Shown here in pieces: positions 1-10,100 of a stretch of 16,713 nt of DNA. The DNA comes from Firmicutes bacterium CAG:646 (GTDB lineage Bacteria; Bacillota; Clostridia; Lachnospirales; Lachnospiraceae). Position 1 is the stretch's first letter, and the number at the start of each line of letters is the position of its first letter. Both the position numbers and the translations under genes were made by a program. The notes below the pieces were generated by a model, which was not told the DNA's origin, did not search any database, and worked only from the letters and a program-made list of their open reading frames with translations. Location: positions 1 through 16,713 of the forward strand of contig HF995336.1 of assembly GCA_000432335.1 (NCBI GenBank), in the 5' to 3' direction.

Positions 1-125
1 ATGTCGTGCAGCTGACACCATTCATCAATCTTCATTCCTTGCGGACGGCTTTGACAGTCCCTGATTAGTTCAGCCCATTCATTCAAACGGGTTTGCTGTG
101 CAATTAAACTTGTGTGAGATTTCAT
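1..125 (-). CDS. tnpA: IS66 family accessory protein TnpA, N-terminal part
   Basis: A minus-strand frame starts at ATG 125-123 behind an excellent ribosome site (AGGAGGT at 131-137) and runs off the left edge after 41 codons. The visible protein begins MKSHTSLIAQQTRLNEWAEL and continues with an IRDCQSRPQGMKIDEWC stretch. This matches the N-terminus of the small accessory protein TnpA of IS66 elements in Clostridia, where a short helical segment ending in a 'v.eWC..n.Is...Yyyrl'-type motif is conserved. In IS66 the protein assists the DDE transposase and is encoded first in the element. The gene is only partial here, so intactness is unknown. The family call rests on remembered resemblance. 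Confidence 0.72.
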   Translation of the reverse strand, partial: MKSHTSLIAQQTRLNEWAELIRDCQSRPQGMKIDEWCQLHD

Positions 126-223
126 GACTCACCTCCTGTAACAAGGTCTAAAAAGTTGAGCACTAAACTATTTGGACTTTGTAGTGATGAGTCTATTATC
201 TCACATTAGATGATTTTGAACAG

Positions 224-245
224 GTACTCGCTATTTTGCGTTTAC
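224..245 (-). repeat. Probable terminal inverted repeat of the IS66 element
   Basis: Read on the minus strand from 245, the sequence starts GTAAACGCAAAATAGCGAG. The GTAA start and the position about 120 bp before the accessory gene fit an IS66 tip. The matching repeat at the other end is outside the window. Confidence 0.5.
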
Positions 246-592
246 TGTGATTCTTACCGGCTCTGCCGAAAAGTGATTGAAGATTGCAAATCTGCAAAAA
301 ATCCAAAAGCATACCGCATCAGGCAGAATACCAGCTCCACGATTCACTAAAAAAAGAGCTTCAGGATCTCGGTGTTACAAAAATCCCAAGCTCTGACAAA
401 ATCCAGAAGCAAATTGAAAATCTTGAATCTGAACAGGCTGCTACTGTCCGGGAAAAACAGGAATTACAGAAAAAACAAAAGACACTGGATATCATCAGAC
501 AGAATTTCACAGCACTGCTTAATGCTCCTGAGATCAGTTCAGACTTACTTTCAGCAAAACGGGAACCTATTTCTGTCACAAGAGATAAATAA
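246..592 (+). pseudogene. C-terminal remnant of a mobilization relaxase, frameshifted
   Basis: From 246 one frame reads as a coding-like stretch (CRKVIEDCKSAKNPKAYRIRQ and onward) to a stop near 345. The neighbouring frame then carries on from about 311 with QAEYQLHDSLKKELQDLGV and a long charged coiled coil (E-K-Q rich, about residues 40-85 of that frame), ending at TAA 590-592. The 'YELH..akk.f...G..K.P....L..e...L..ek' pattern followed by a coiled coil is how I remember the C-terminal tail of MobA/VirD2-like relaxases of clostridial conjugative elements. The two frames would join through a single shift near 310-320. The left part is missing where the IS66 element ends. No convincing start or ribosome site is present. 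I read it as a dead fragment; the relaxase identity is moderately likely, the pseudogene status likely. Confidence 0.5.
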
Positions 593-607
593 GATTGCAC
601 TGGCAAC

Positions 608-715
608 TCACTCATTTTCTTCCAAATCTTCCCATGATTTCAAACCCATTTCCTCCCAGGTGACGCCATACGGTGCACCTCCGGAGGTATTTGTTTTTGG
701 GTTATGCCAGTTATA
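608..715 (-). pseudogene. Short unassigned C-terminal coding fragment
   Basis: The minus strand has an open stretch of about 35 codons ending at TGA 610-608. It reads YNWHNPKTNTSGGAPYGVT and then WEEMGLKSWEDLEENE. The composition (W, E and G rich, acidic C-terminus) looks protein-like rather than random. It has no start codon with a ribosome site, and upstream it runs straight into the terminator hairpin of the pilus operon. It may be the broken tail of a mobile-element gene cut at the junction with the pilus locus. I do not recognise the family. Confidence 0.25.
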
Positions 716-717
716 TA

Positions 718-749
718 ACAAAACGAAAAGACCGGGATTTCCCGATCTT
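718..749 (-). terminator. Rho-independent terminator of the pilus operon
   Basis: On the minus strand, AAGATCGGG (749-741) pairs with CCCGGTCTT (736-728) around an AAAT loop: nine pairs including one U-G. A T-rich run (TTCGTTTTGTT, 727-717) follows at once. It lies 7 bp after the stop of the minor pilin gene, so it should end the operon transcript. Confidence 0.85.
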
Positions 750-755
750 CTCATA

Positions 756-1457
756 TTATTTATGGACTTTTCTTTTACAAATACTAAATATGGCTAAGGA
801 TATTCCCATTAAGGAAAGCCACATAATTACATTCGTATCGTCTCCCGTTTTTACATTTGGAGTGCGGCTGCTTTTATCACCCGATGGTTCTTCTGAAACT
901 GGTGGCGTATTCGTGGTAATTGGTGGTATCGATTCATTTTTAAATTTAGGTTCTGCCGTTACATTCCAAATTATCTGACCATCATAATTACCTGGAACTG
1001 TTATGATAAAAGGTTCGCTTTGATATACTTGATTGCTAATTTGTGTTTTTTGTGTCTGGACAAAAAGATACACTCCTTTTTCCAGATCTCTGTACATAAC
1101 TTCTCCGTCTGAGTTGGTCTTTCCGGACATTCCTTTGATGTTGTTATCCTGTACATATTTTTCCAGTTTTTTTGCAGCTTCTGCCTGAGCGGAAGAATCA
1201 TCAAAATCAAATATGACTCCAGACTTTGCAAACTCACTCACTAATGCCCATGAATTATTTTTATATGTTCCGACCTGATACATCGTAAATTCAGTATTAC
1301 TTAGCTTATATACCGTGGTCTCATCTTCAACCGTTGCTTTTAATAATATACTTCCCAGATCATTCGCAGACACAGGTAACGGAATGAGGAGTAAAAGCAT
1401 ACACATCACACTGGCCATACACATATATATTCGCTTACGTTTACTTATTCTGCTCAT
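756..1457 (-). CDS. Minor pilin with Cna_B/SpaA-like fold and NVKTGD sorting signal
   Basis: A 233-residue secreted wall protein, probably the base or accessory pilin. A basic N-terminus and hydrophobic segment (residues 1-31, predicted cleavage after VSA) form a signal peptide. Residues about 32-172 look like a SpaA/FimA-type pilin domain: they contain the GVYLFVQTQ strand typical of Cna_B-like pilins and a PFIITVPG strand ending near 172. A Pro/Ser/Thr linker (about 174-199) precedes the C-terminal signal: N-V-K-T-G-D at 201-206, a membrane segment (about 208-226) and a basic tail. The sorting motif is not LPXTG, unlike the major pilin and giant protein of the same operon. The start overlaps the sortase gene by 17 bp and has a strong ribosome site (AGGAAGGAG), so translation is probably coupled. 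The pilin identity is firm; the base role is inferred from small size, last position and distinct signal. Confidence 0.85.
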   Translation of the reverse strand: MSRISKRKRIYMCMASVMCMLLLLIPLPVSANDLGSILLKATVEDETTVYKLSNTEFTMYQVGTYKNNSWALVSEFAKSGVIFDFDDSSAQAEAAKKLEKYVQDNNIKGMSGKTNSDGEVMYRDLEKGVYLFVQTQKTQISNQVYQSEPFIITVPGNYDGQIIWNVTAEPKFKNESIPPITTNTPPVSEEPSGDKSSRTPNVKTGDDTNVIMWLSLMGISLAIFSICKRKVHK

Positions 1458-2295
1458 GTTTTTTCTCCTTCCTGCGTTTATGTAACTTAATGCTCACCCA
1501 TATGATGATTAAAGCAATAATTCCAGCAATCAATAGAATCAAATTGAATGGGATTGTGCGCTGAAGACCAACTTCCTCATCTACCTTCTGTGCCTCTTCA
1601 TACGGAATTCTAGTGCCACGTACAAGCAGTCTGTGCGTGTTAACTGCATAAGGAGTGCATGTGACCAGTGTTACATAATCCTTGCCCTTTTCAATCTGTA
1701 AAGAATCTGTATCTGATGGCAATACTGTCAGAATCTGATCCACCTGATAGGCAAAGGTATGATGAAGAACTTTAATATAAAATACATCTCCAACCTCCAT
1801 CTTGTTCAGGTCGGTGAATATCTTGGCATTTGCAAGTCCACGGTGTCCGGATAATACCGCATGACAGCTCTCACCGCCTACCGGAAGCGAGGTGTTTTTC
1901 AGATGTCCTACACCTGACTGCAGTACTTTTTCGGATGTTCCATGATAAACCGGAAGAACAACATCAAGCTTTGGAATATCAATATATCCCATCATTCCAG
2001 TGTCATCAATTTTTAAAAGTTTGTTATACTCATCATCTTCTGTCTGGTTTTCATTGCTTTCTGAAAATGGATCTGCTATGGAACCAATTCCGATCAGGCT
2101 TTCGTTATATTCCTGTGCCTGTTCGATCATTGCATTCTCCTGTTCTTCCGACAAATGAGAAACTTCCTGTTCATAATCTGTAGCAATCGTTGTGCTGTTC
2201 ATCTGATTAATGTAATTACTCACTACCGGATACAGGATTAAAGAAAATGCCGCCAGATATCCGATTCCTCTTAGTATTTTCACTACTTTCTTCAT
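1441..2295 (-). CDS. Class C (pilus-polymerising) sortase
   Basis: A membrane transpeptidase expected to cleave the pilin LPXTG signals and link subunits through a pilin lysine outside the cell. Counting from the ATG at 2295 (284 residues), there is an N-terminal membrane segment (about 11-28), the lid motif D-P-F (75-77) typical of class C enzymes, and the core. In the core, LSGHRGL holds catalytic His151, TLVTCTPYAVNTHRLLVRG holds catalytic Cys213, and Arg222 completes the triad. A second membrane segment (about 250-270) and a basic tail follow, also usual for class C. I prefer ATG 2295 over the GTG at 2307 because AGGTGA sits 8 bases before it, whereas the GTG has nothing at proper distance. 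It follows the major pilin gene after a region with two strong stem-loops and overlaps the minor pilin gene by 17 bp. Confidence 0.95.
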   Translation of the reverse strand: MKKVVKILRGIGYLAAFSLILYPVVSNYINQMNSTTIATDYEQEVSHLSEEQENAMIEQAQEYNESLIGIGSIADPFSESNENQTEDDEYNKLLKIDDTGMMGYIDIPKLDVVLPVYHGTSEKVLQSGVGHLKNTSLPVGGESCHAVLSGHRGLANAKIFTDLNKMEVGDVFYIKVLHHTFAYQVDQILTVLPSDTDSLQIEKGKDYVTLVTCTPYAVNTHRLLVRGTRIPYEEAQKVDEEVGLQRTIPFNLILLIAGIIALIIIWVSIKLHKRRKEKKHEQNK

Positions 2296-2322
2296 AATAC
2301 CTTTCACCTTTTCGTCTGTTTC

Positions 2323-2358
2323 TTCTGAAATACCCAGTCCACACTGGACATTTCAGAA
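2323..2358 (-). promoter_or_regulatory. 16-bp RNA stem-loop in the sortase 5' leader
   Basis: On the minus-strand RNA, 2358-2343 pairs with 2338-2323: nine outer pairs (UUCUGAAAU with AUUUCAGAA), two U-G wobbles, then CCAGU with ACUGG around a 4-base loop. The wobbles become mismatches on the opposite strand, so the structure suits the minus-strand transcript only. It lacks a T-run and ends about 25 bases before the sortase start, so it is more likely an mRNA-stability or processing element than a terminator. Confidence 0.6.
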
Positions 2359-2407
2359 AAAGCAGACATCCTCCCGGTACGATACCGGGAAGATGAACTG
2401 TCTTTTT
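2357..2407 (-). terminator. Strong hairpin after the major pilin gene, probable partial terminator
   Basis: Minus-strand CATCTTCCCGGTA (2395-2383) pairs fully with TACCGGGAGGATG (2379-2367) around a 3-base loop, with one U-G pair. The stem is extended by CAG/CTG and a G-C pair, and then an A5 run (2407-2403) faces a T5 run (2361-2357). It lies 25-75 bases after the pilin stop, inside what must be one operon because the downstream sortase has no visible promoter. It should cause partial termination or mark a cleavage point, giving more pilin than sortase mRNA. Confidence 0.65.
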
Positions 2408-2432
2408 ATCCATTCTTAAACTTCAGAATGCC

Positions 2433-4037
2433 TTAGTTTTTTGCTTTCTTTTTGCCAAAAGCTTTGCTTGCTGTTAATGCACCGAAAAGAACGATACCAG
2501 CCAGTGTTACCATGAGGGCACCCTTGCTACCAGTAGATGGAAGCTGTGCACCTGTCTTGTTTTCTACAGGTACTTCTGGAGAAGTTTCTGCACTGTTGCT
2601 TGTTGAACTATTTGTTACATTATTATATGTATAAGTTACAGTATAGCTTGTCAGTTTTTGGGTTACTGGATCATAGTTTGCTTTAATCTCAACCTTGATG
2701 TCGCTGAGAAGTTTATTGTATCCTTCTGGAGCTTTTGTCTCTCTTAAGTAGTAAGTTCCGGCATCAAGACCTTTTACAAGAACTTTACCGTTGTTACCAG
2801 ATACAATTACATCGGATTTGAAACCTTCTGCTGCAGCTTCCTCAGATGTTGCCACACGGTATTCGCCATCTACTACTTTTTTAATGTTTACCTTGTCTCC
2901 AGCTACATCACCTTTTGCCTTGTAAAGCTCGAATTCTGCATCTGCAAGTCCAGTCTTAGTCGCATCTTTTAAATAATATTTGAAGATTGTGAAATCAAAA
3001 GTATGTACATCTACTTTGCTTGGTTCAGATTCACCTTTTTCACCTGTTCCTGGCTTATTGCTGTATTCAACAGTAGCCTTGTTGGTGTTAGGATCAAATC
3101 CAGTTACGGCATCTTTATTTAAGGTTGCTGTATAAGTTACTGTGATTGCCTGACCTACTTTGTCTTTATTAGAAGCAAGGAAATTGTTCATTGTAATTGT
3201 AATGTCCTGTCCGTTCTGTGTTAATGTATAAGTATTATCGCCAGTACCTGCAGTAACATTCCGCACATTTTCACCTGATCCAACTGTCACAGAAGTAATT
3301 CCTTTAAAAGTAAGTCCTGTGGATAATGTATCCTTGAAGTTAAATACATAAGAAGTATATCCAGTCATATCCGGTACTTTAGATGTCAGTGTGTAAGTCA
3401 CTTCATCACCAATGTTGACATCATCTGCATTTTTGTCATTTACTTTTTTTACTACTGTGGGGTAATTGCTCTTCATGTTAATTGAAACTGTAGTGTCTGT
3501 AACACTGACTAAAGATGCTACGGATTTTACTGTCTCATTTCCAGGTGCTGTAGATGTATCTGTTGCACCTAATGGATAAACCACATAGTATCCATAATCC
3601 AGGTTATTAATTACCGTATTACCAGCGGTTGTAGGTGCAGTTGTATGAGTAGCATCTACAGTAGTTTTATTCTCAAGAATCCAGCCCAAGATATCTTTTG
3701 CAAACGCTGCGCCATTCCTTCCATCTTTTCCGACCTGATCTTTAACATAGTTATATGCCGCTTCACTTAAAGCTTCACCTGTTAAACTTTCAGATCCTGA
3801 TATTCTAGTATTATTCTTAAAAAATCCTTCATATGCACTGTTCAGTGTATAAGCTACATTATCGCCACTTTTTGTTGCGGTAAAAATCTGATACAGATCC
3901 AGAGTCTTTCCTGCTACTGTATTGTTGACTGTCAGGGTTCCTTTTGGAGCATCTGCTGCAAATGCAGTCATGCTCATGGACAGTATCATGACCATTGCCA
4001 TCAGAACTGCCATAAATCTTGATACTAATTTCTTCAT
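2433..4037 (-). CDS. Major (backbone) pilin, LPSTG-anchored, SpaA/FimA type
   Basis: The probable pilus shaft subunit, 534 residues. A signal peptide (1-27, cleavage after AFA) leads into an N-terminal domain (about 33-188) with the 'LxxYQIFTA...GYYVVYPLG' pattern of clostridial pilins. A middle isopeptide-type domain (about 190-345) begins NYPTVVKKVNDKN (191-203) and contains VTYTLTSKVPD. A Cna_B domain (about 346-470) has a candidate isopeptide lysine at 353 (FTIFK) and the E-box YYLRETKAPEGY (429-440, Glu433). A Ser/Thr/Asn linker leads to LPSTG (499-503), a hydrophobic segment and a KKKAKN tail. Lys197 or Lys198 in the Y-P-T-V-V-K-K segment is a candidate pilin-linkage residue, but this is a variant of the usual YPK motif and uncertain. 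The ribosome site AGAGGAAC lies just before the ATG. It sits between the giant adhesin and the sortase, the normal place for a backbone gene. Confidence 0.93.
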   Translation of the reverse strand: MKKLVSRFMAVLMAMVMILSMSMTAFAADAPKGTLTVNNTVAGKTLDLYQIFTATKSGDNVAYTLNSAYEGFFKNNTRISGSESLTGEALSEAAYNYVKDQVGKDGRNGAAFAKDILGWILENKTTVDATHTTAPTTAGNTVINNLDYGYYVVYPLGATDTSTAPGNETVKSVASLVSVTDTTVSINMKSNYPTVVKKVNDKNADDVNIGDEVTYTLTSKVPDMTGYTSYVFNFKDTLSTGLTFKGITSVTVGSGENVRNVTAGTGDNTYTLTQNGQDITITMNNFLASNKDKVGQAITVTYTATLNKDAVTGFDPNTNKATVEYSNKPGTGEKGESEPSKVDVHTFDFTIFKYYLKDATKTGLADAEFELYKAKGDVAGDKVNIKKVVDGEYRVATSEEAAAEGFKSDVIVSGNNGKVLVKGLDAGTYYLRETKAPEGYNKLLSDIKVEIKANYDPVTQKLTSYTVTYTYNNVTNSSTSNSAETSPEVPVENKTGAQLPSTGSKGALMVTLAGIVLFGALTASKAFGKKKAKN

Positions 4038-4152
4038 GTTCCTCTTCTCACTTTCTTTTGATTTTTTATTGGTTTGCTGGGGATTCCTTCAGCCTTTACG
4101 GTGGAAGTTCCCTACGCAGCCATCTCTCTCTCATGACCCTACTCCCTCTTTC

Positions 4153-7100
4153 CTACATCGTCTGTTTCCTTTTCTTTCTACGTCCGGTATAAAGCAGGAA
4201 TGCTAACAACAAACCACCGGCTATGATAAACATCATAATACCCTCGCCGCCGGTATCCGGAAGCAATGCAAAATGTCGGTTGATAATCGTGAAGGTAAAT
4301 CCATCATCAGAGCTTTTTATTGTAGTTGTATATCCGTTTATTTCCGTTTCCGTAACAGAATATTCATAATAATGCGGTTTTTCAGCATCATCTTTTATGT
4401 AGGCTGGAAGAGTTTCAACCACTTTCTGCCATGTAGATTTTGAGATATCACCTTTTATTTCATAGTTTTCATATCCCGGCACAACTTCTGTATGTTTTGT
4501 TCCTTCCGCATCCGTCCAGCTTCTGGAAATTGTAACCTTAATAGTGTCTGGTCTGATGTTGTCCATATTCCGGAAATCTTTCCATACCTTATTAATGGTC
4601 AGATTTACAAATTCATCACATGGATCCTGTGTATCAGATGGTTCCGGTGACGTGCTATCCCCTGTATTTACAGTAGTTTTGGCATCTGACATCAAAACCG
4701 CTTTCGCATCTGATACATAAGCATTCAGATCTGCTGTTTCAGAAGAATCTTTTGTTGCCATAACTGCATTCTGCAAGGTGTTATACTCATCTACCTGCAC
4801 TACATGTTTTACTGAGAAGATGCTCCATCCATTTTCCTGACTGAAAGTATCTGTCAGAAGTTTCGAATTCTTTTTGATCTCATCAAAACTAATCGCCGGT
4901 TTTCGGTAGATACGATAATTGTTATTCTCACCTTCTACACCTGCTTTTGTATTAAAGTCATATACAGAGTTCAGATCACTTTTTCCGCTGAATGGTCCCA
5001 CCAGCTTAGATGTTCCACGGACCACATCGCAGTAATACATGTTGTTATTTTTCAGCAGTCCTTCATCGTTGTAACCTACAAATCCACCGCTTCGTCCATC
5101 CTTTGCACCACCATCTACATCATTTCCGGCACCGCCGGCATAGACATCGTATCCCGTACTGATTCCATATACATTACTGTCTGTAATTTTTGTCCTATTT
5201 GCCTTAATCAGGTTGACACTGATATTGGACTTTACATCATTATCTCTCGTTATGATTCCGTTTTTGTCACATGGAAGCTTGATAGAAGAATCTCCAATCT
5301 TAATGATTGCAAAATCTGTCTGCTGATCATTTTCTGTCGACTTTTTAGACAGCCCGACAGAAATATCCAGTCCCAGCAGATTCACATGGAGAAGATTTCC
5401 TTCATACAGCGCATCAACCTTCACAATTCCAAGATTAATATGCAACAAGTCGGAATCCTGGATCTTATCCAAATACAATGCCCTTACAAGCCGATTCAGA
5501 ACTACGAATAATGCATCCACCACTGTAGAATCCAGTTTTACATCTGCAAGATAGGCAAAGCTTGTTCTTCCGGCAAAGCCACCAGCTGTTCCACCGGATT
5601 CTACCAGTTTCAGACTATTTTCCTGATTTTGATCATCTCCTGCATTGCATCCTGACATTCTGGCAAGATTTGCGTAGCCGATAAATCCTCCGGCGATCTG
5701 CTCCTTTCCGCCTTTACTCTGAACCGTATAACCACCAGGCACTCCTGTCACGCTACTGTCATCTATGTGGGAACCAAAAATATCCAGAACGCCGAGGGCA
5801 CCGCCCAGAAGCTGTCCAAATTTATCTCCCAGCACATCCAGCTTCTCCATTTTTACAACTCCGCTTTTTCCGGAGTATCCTACAAAGCCACCTACGCTGT
5901 TCAGGCCTGTTACATAATTTAATCCTGTTACGCTGCTGTTTTTGACAGATCCATTTAACAGGGAACCACCAAATCCGCCAGCTGTTCCGCTGTATGTAAC
6001 CTGATTATTCTGTCCTGCATCTGTTGCTGTGTTAGCACTGACGCCAAGCCCTGCATCGGGACTGCCTGTGACATTTCCATAATATACATAGCTTCGGAAC
6101 GCATCCAGCACATCGGTTCTTCCAAGTTTTAAAAGATACTGTAATACCGAGGTCTCATTACCTGCACTAATATTTGCAGCACCGGAAACATCCGCAATAC
6201 CGAAGCATCCACCCGCATATTCACCGGCTACTACAGAACGGATCTTGTCTGCACGGATTTCGCTTCCTGGATTATCTTTCTCGCCAAGGATCGCTCCGCA
6301 GAGACTTCCTGCAAATCCTCCTGCTGCTTTTGCGTACCCGGTATTGCTGCCATTTTGATAGGTTCCGTTTACGATCACGCCCCAGTCATCCCAGGCTGAC
6401 ACAGATGCACAGCGGATGGTGGAAACAGTAGCATTTAGAACCTTAATCAGCTCTGCCGGAGCATTTACCCTAAGAACATCCAGAAGCTTATTCAAAAGTC
6501 CCTGCTTTGTAGCTGTATCAATAGCTGCCACACTACCTGGATCTACTTTTCCAGCAAAACCGCCTACATAGAAAGTTCCATCTACACGCCTTAAATTTGT
6601 GATACTGCAGGAGTTGGTTCCATCTCCCCAGATTTGTCCACCGATCATCCTTCCCACATAACCTCCGGCAAATCCTGCCGGGTCTTTGTCTGCAATACCA
6701 GTTGCTCTGATCCTTGCACCGGAACGATATCCTTCCACATGGGACTGTTTCACAACCGGCACAAAAGTTTTTAATGCTGCCAGACTGTCTGCACCTATAA
6801 TCTTAAGGCCTGCCAGTGAAACGTCACCTGTGTTTGCCACAGAACCTGTAAGCATCTCACCAGCGAATCCACCACTGCATCTATAAGCCTCTGCTGACTG
6901 AAGATCTGTTGCAGTTCCATTTGTTACGGTACCGCCTTCCATCCGACCTACATAACCTCCGGCAGAACCTCCTTGTGTTGCTTTATTTGCCAGAATGCTC
7001 CTTCCTGCTGTGACTGCGTATCCATATGCATACTGAGAAATGATCTCATCTAACTGTTCTTGATCATTGACTTCACCAAGTGCCTGTAATTTATTACCGT

Positions 7101-10100
7101 AACTTCCATAAGAACCGACAGCGCCAACCCATTTGTTCCAGGTATCCGTATCCAGTCCACGAAGCGGTCCATAAACAGCTGTATTCTTTTCTGTCGGATA
7201 CACTGCCTGAAGAAGCGTCAGCGGATTATCTAGTTTGATAAGACCGAATAAAACCTTCAGACTTCCTGTGTCTGCAACATTCGCACACCGCATCAGTCCT
7301 GTATAACCTCCGGCATATTCCGTTCCATATACGGATCGGATACGATAGGCCGCACATTCCCTTACGGTTCCTGTATATTCAGAGCCTTTCCAGTTATCCG
7401 TATTGTTCCCCCAGATCTGACCGCCGTAGTTGTAACCTGCATATCCTCCGGCAAGTCCACGGTAAATTCCATCATCACTCTCAGCCTGAGCCCTCACAGC
7501 ACCTCCACATGGAATACTTGTTGTTTCACTGTTTTTGATTACTGGAACAAATGCCTGTAAAACGCCAAGAAGATTATCTGCCTTGATCAGTCCTCCAAGA
7601 GCACTTAATCCATCTACCACATCTGCCGCACTCCCCGGCTCCATGGTTCCAACATATCCACCGGCACTTTCACGCCCTATGATATGTGCAAAATTATAAG
7701 AATTACTATTCTGAATGTGAACTCCAAGAAGTTCTCCTGCATATCCACCGGCTTTTCCGGTATCACCGTCTCCATCTGTTGCAAGAACATTAAATCCGCC
7801 TATCGCTCCGTAAACATCTGAACTGTCTATAATAGATGCAACTACGGTCAATGCTGATAACAGATTTGTAGCAGAAAGTACATGATCCAGAACGCTTGCA
7901 CCTCCGATAGCCGCCGTACTTCCCATAGCAGCTTTCCCAATATAGCCGCCGGCATAACGATAACCACTTACCGCATATGCACTGTCGCTTCCGTAATAAC
8001 TGCTACCATCTTCCTGCTGCAGATTCTTTGGCTCACTGACACCTGTATGCTGCAATTTATTTACATCGGAATTGCTGATCTGTACACCAGTTCCGCATCC
8101 GATAAAGCCTCCGGCACTTCCGGCATCCGCATCGTTGGTGCTATCTTTTTCAAGAGTACCTGTAACGGTAACGGTAAACCCTTTTTCTACAGAATTAACA
8201 CTGGCATTACTGATCACCGGAACAAAAGCATTGACCAGGGATAGTAATCCTGTCAGATCAACCAGTTTTGTAAGAATTGATGATTTAGCTCCAATCTCTG
8301 CAACTGCTCCAGCTTTTACCAGACCTCCGAACCCTCCAGCATAACGAAGGCCTTCTACTTTTAAAAGATTTTCTACTGCCGTTCCTTTTCCGGAATCAAC
8401 AGCATTTGCTGAATTATCTACATGACCGCTTTGCATCTCTCCAACGAAACCACCTGCATAGCCTTCTGCGTTTTCAAATCCTCTGTCAGCTGTAACAGTC
8501 AATCCATCTGCTGTACCAGCAACTTTGCAATTTGTAATTTTGCTGGATGTAGCCTGCAAGACACTCGCCAACTCTTTCAGACTCAGAATCTTACCAAGAA
8601 CACTGTTCAAAAGATCTCCTGTTGCATCTCCTGCCTCCGCTGCACTTCCGGAACGCATGATTCCGATATAGCCACCGGCATGATACGGTGCTGTGACTTC
8701 TTTTACATTGGTCACATCAGAGTTCTTCACCATGACTGCTTTTCCATTACCGATATATCCTCCAGCGTCTCCAAGCGCCACATCATCATTCTTTCCGGAT
8801 GCTGTTACAACTAAGTTGTTTCCCTCAATAGAAGAATCGGAAATTCTCGGATAAGCCACATCCATGACACTGAGAAGTTGATTTACATTCAAGAGGCCCA
8901 GTAACTTAACAGAACCTGTCTGTGCCACATCACCAGGCATCAGCCTTCCTGCAAAACCACCGGCATAGCTGGTTCCCTTTATATAAGAGAGTCCAGTAAT
9001 ATTTGTTGTTGCAATCGCACCAGTCTCGCCTTTGGTTGTTCCATCCTCACTATTCGTGTCTGCTTTGAATCCGGAATTGTTGTTTCCATAGTTGATATCT
9101 ACTGCCTGTCCGTCACCCACAAAACCGCCCGCCATATCAGCGGATACCTGAGGATCAGAACCATTCGAAACATAGGCAATAGACGTATTATTGAACTCCG
9201 GTCTCAGGGCGCTGACCACTCCAAGAAGATTCTCCAGTTGGATTCCTGCTGGTAATCCGGAAGATGTGACAGAATCTCCTGCACTTGCCAATGCATCTCC
9301 AGCTTTGGCAAAACCTGCAAAGCCCCCGGCTTTTCCGGATGCTGCAGATGCAGTAACCGTTTTCAGGTTGCTGATCTGTGTGTTCCTTGCTCTTCCACTG
9401 ATGCATTCTCCAATAAAGCCACCGCTATAACCTTGCTCATTTTCAGTAGACACACTATATCCTGACGAAACACCTGTAACAGTACTGTCAACTGTAAATG
9501 TCTCAATCATCTGGCCTACAGAAAGGAGGCTGTCAATTTTTAGTAGCGGTAATCCAAGAAGCTTAATACCGCCAACATTGGCAAGGGTACCGCTTCCGAA
9601 ATATCCTGCAAAACCGCCTGCACACTTTCCCGCCGTTACGGAATTCAGATTTGTGACGGATGTTCTCCTTACTTCTCCACCTGTTCCATAACCGATAGTA
9701 CCTCCGGCACAACCATTCTCCTTATCTGACGCAGTAACAGTAAGACCGGAAGAGCCTCCATTTACGGAACAGTCTTTACATTCAAAACGCATGTAATCCG
9801 CTGCTGTAACTGTTCCACCAAGGACATCACCGACACTGGTCATTTTCGCATAGCCTAAGATTCCTCCTGCATTCTCTGTTGCTGAAACCTTCATAGAGGA
9901 AACTGCATTGATCTGATTCACACGGTCTGCAAATTCATAGGTAACGCCAGTCTTATTAAGCATTCGCTGGATGGCTTTTGTAGTTGACTTTGAATCGTCT
10001 GTAAGTTCTAAAGTATTGGAAATCTGGACAGCCCCTGCATATCCTACAAGTCCACCGGCATTTTTACCGTTTGCTGTTACAGAAATGCTATCTCCTGCAA

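Larger units (their letters stand above)
1..245 (-). mobile_element. IS66-family insertion sequence, one end only
   Basis: The first 245 bases look like the tnpA-side end of an IS66-family element that continues beyond the left edge. The internal support is a minus-strand reading frame resembling the IS66 accessory protein. About 100 bp outside its start, the minus strand reads GTAAACGCAAAATAGCGAG from 245 inward. IS66 ends typically begin with GTAA, so 245 is the probable outer boundary. If so, the bases just outside (TGTGATTC, 246-253) would be one copy of the 8-bp target duplication usual for the family. The other end and the transposase genes are outside the window, so neither the duplication nor completeness can be checked. 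Confidence 0.7.

Noticed and set aside
361..797. Additional ORFs on both strands overlapping the relaxase remnant
   Set aside because: They lack ribosome sites and recognisable domains, and one runs through the operon terminator.
2216..2413. 65-codon minus-strand ORF between pilin and sortase genes
   Set aside because: It is translated from the two stem-loops, overlaps the sortase start in another frame and has no ribosome site.
4038..4152. Possible separate promoter or terminator between the giant gene and the major pilin
   Set aside because: I see neither a convincing -35/-10 pair nor a stem with T-run in these 115 bases; only the pilin ribosome site is clear.
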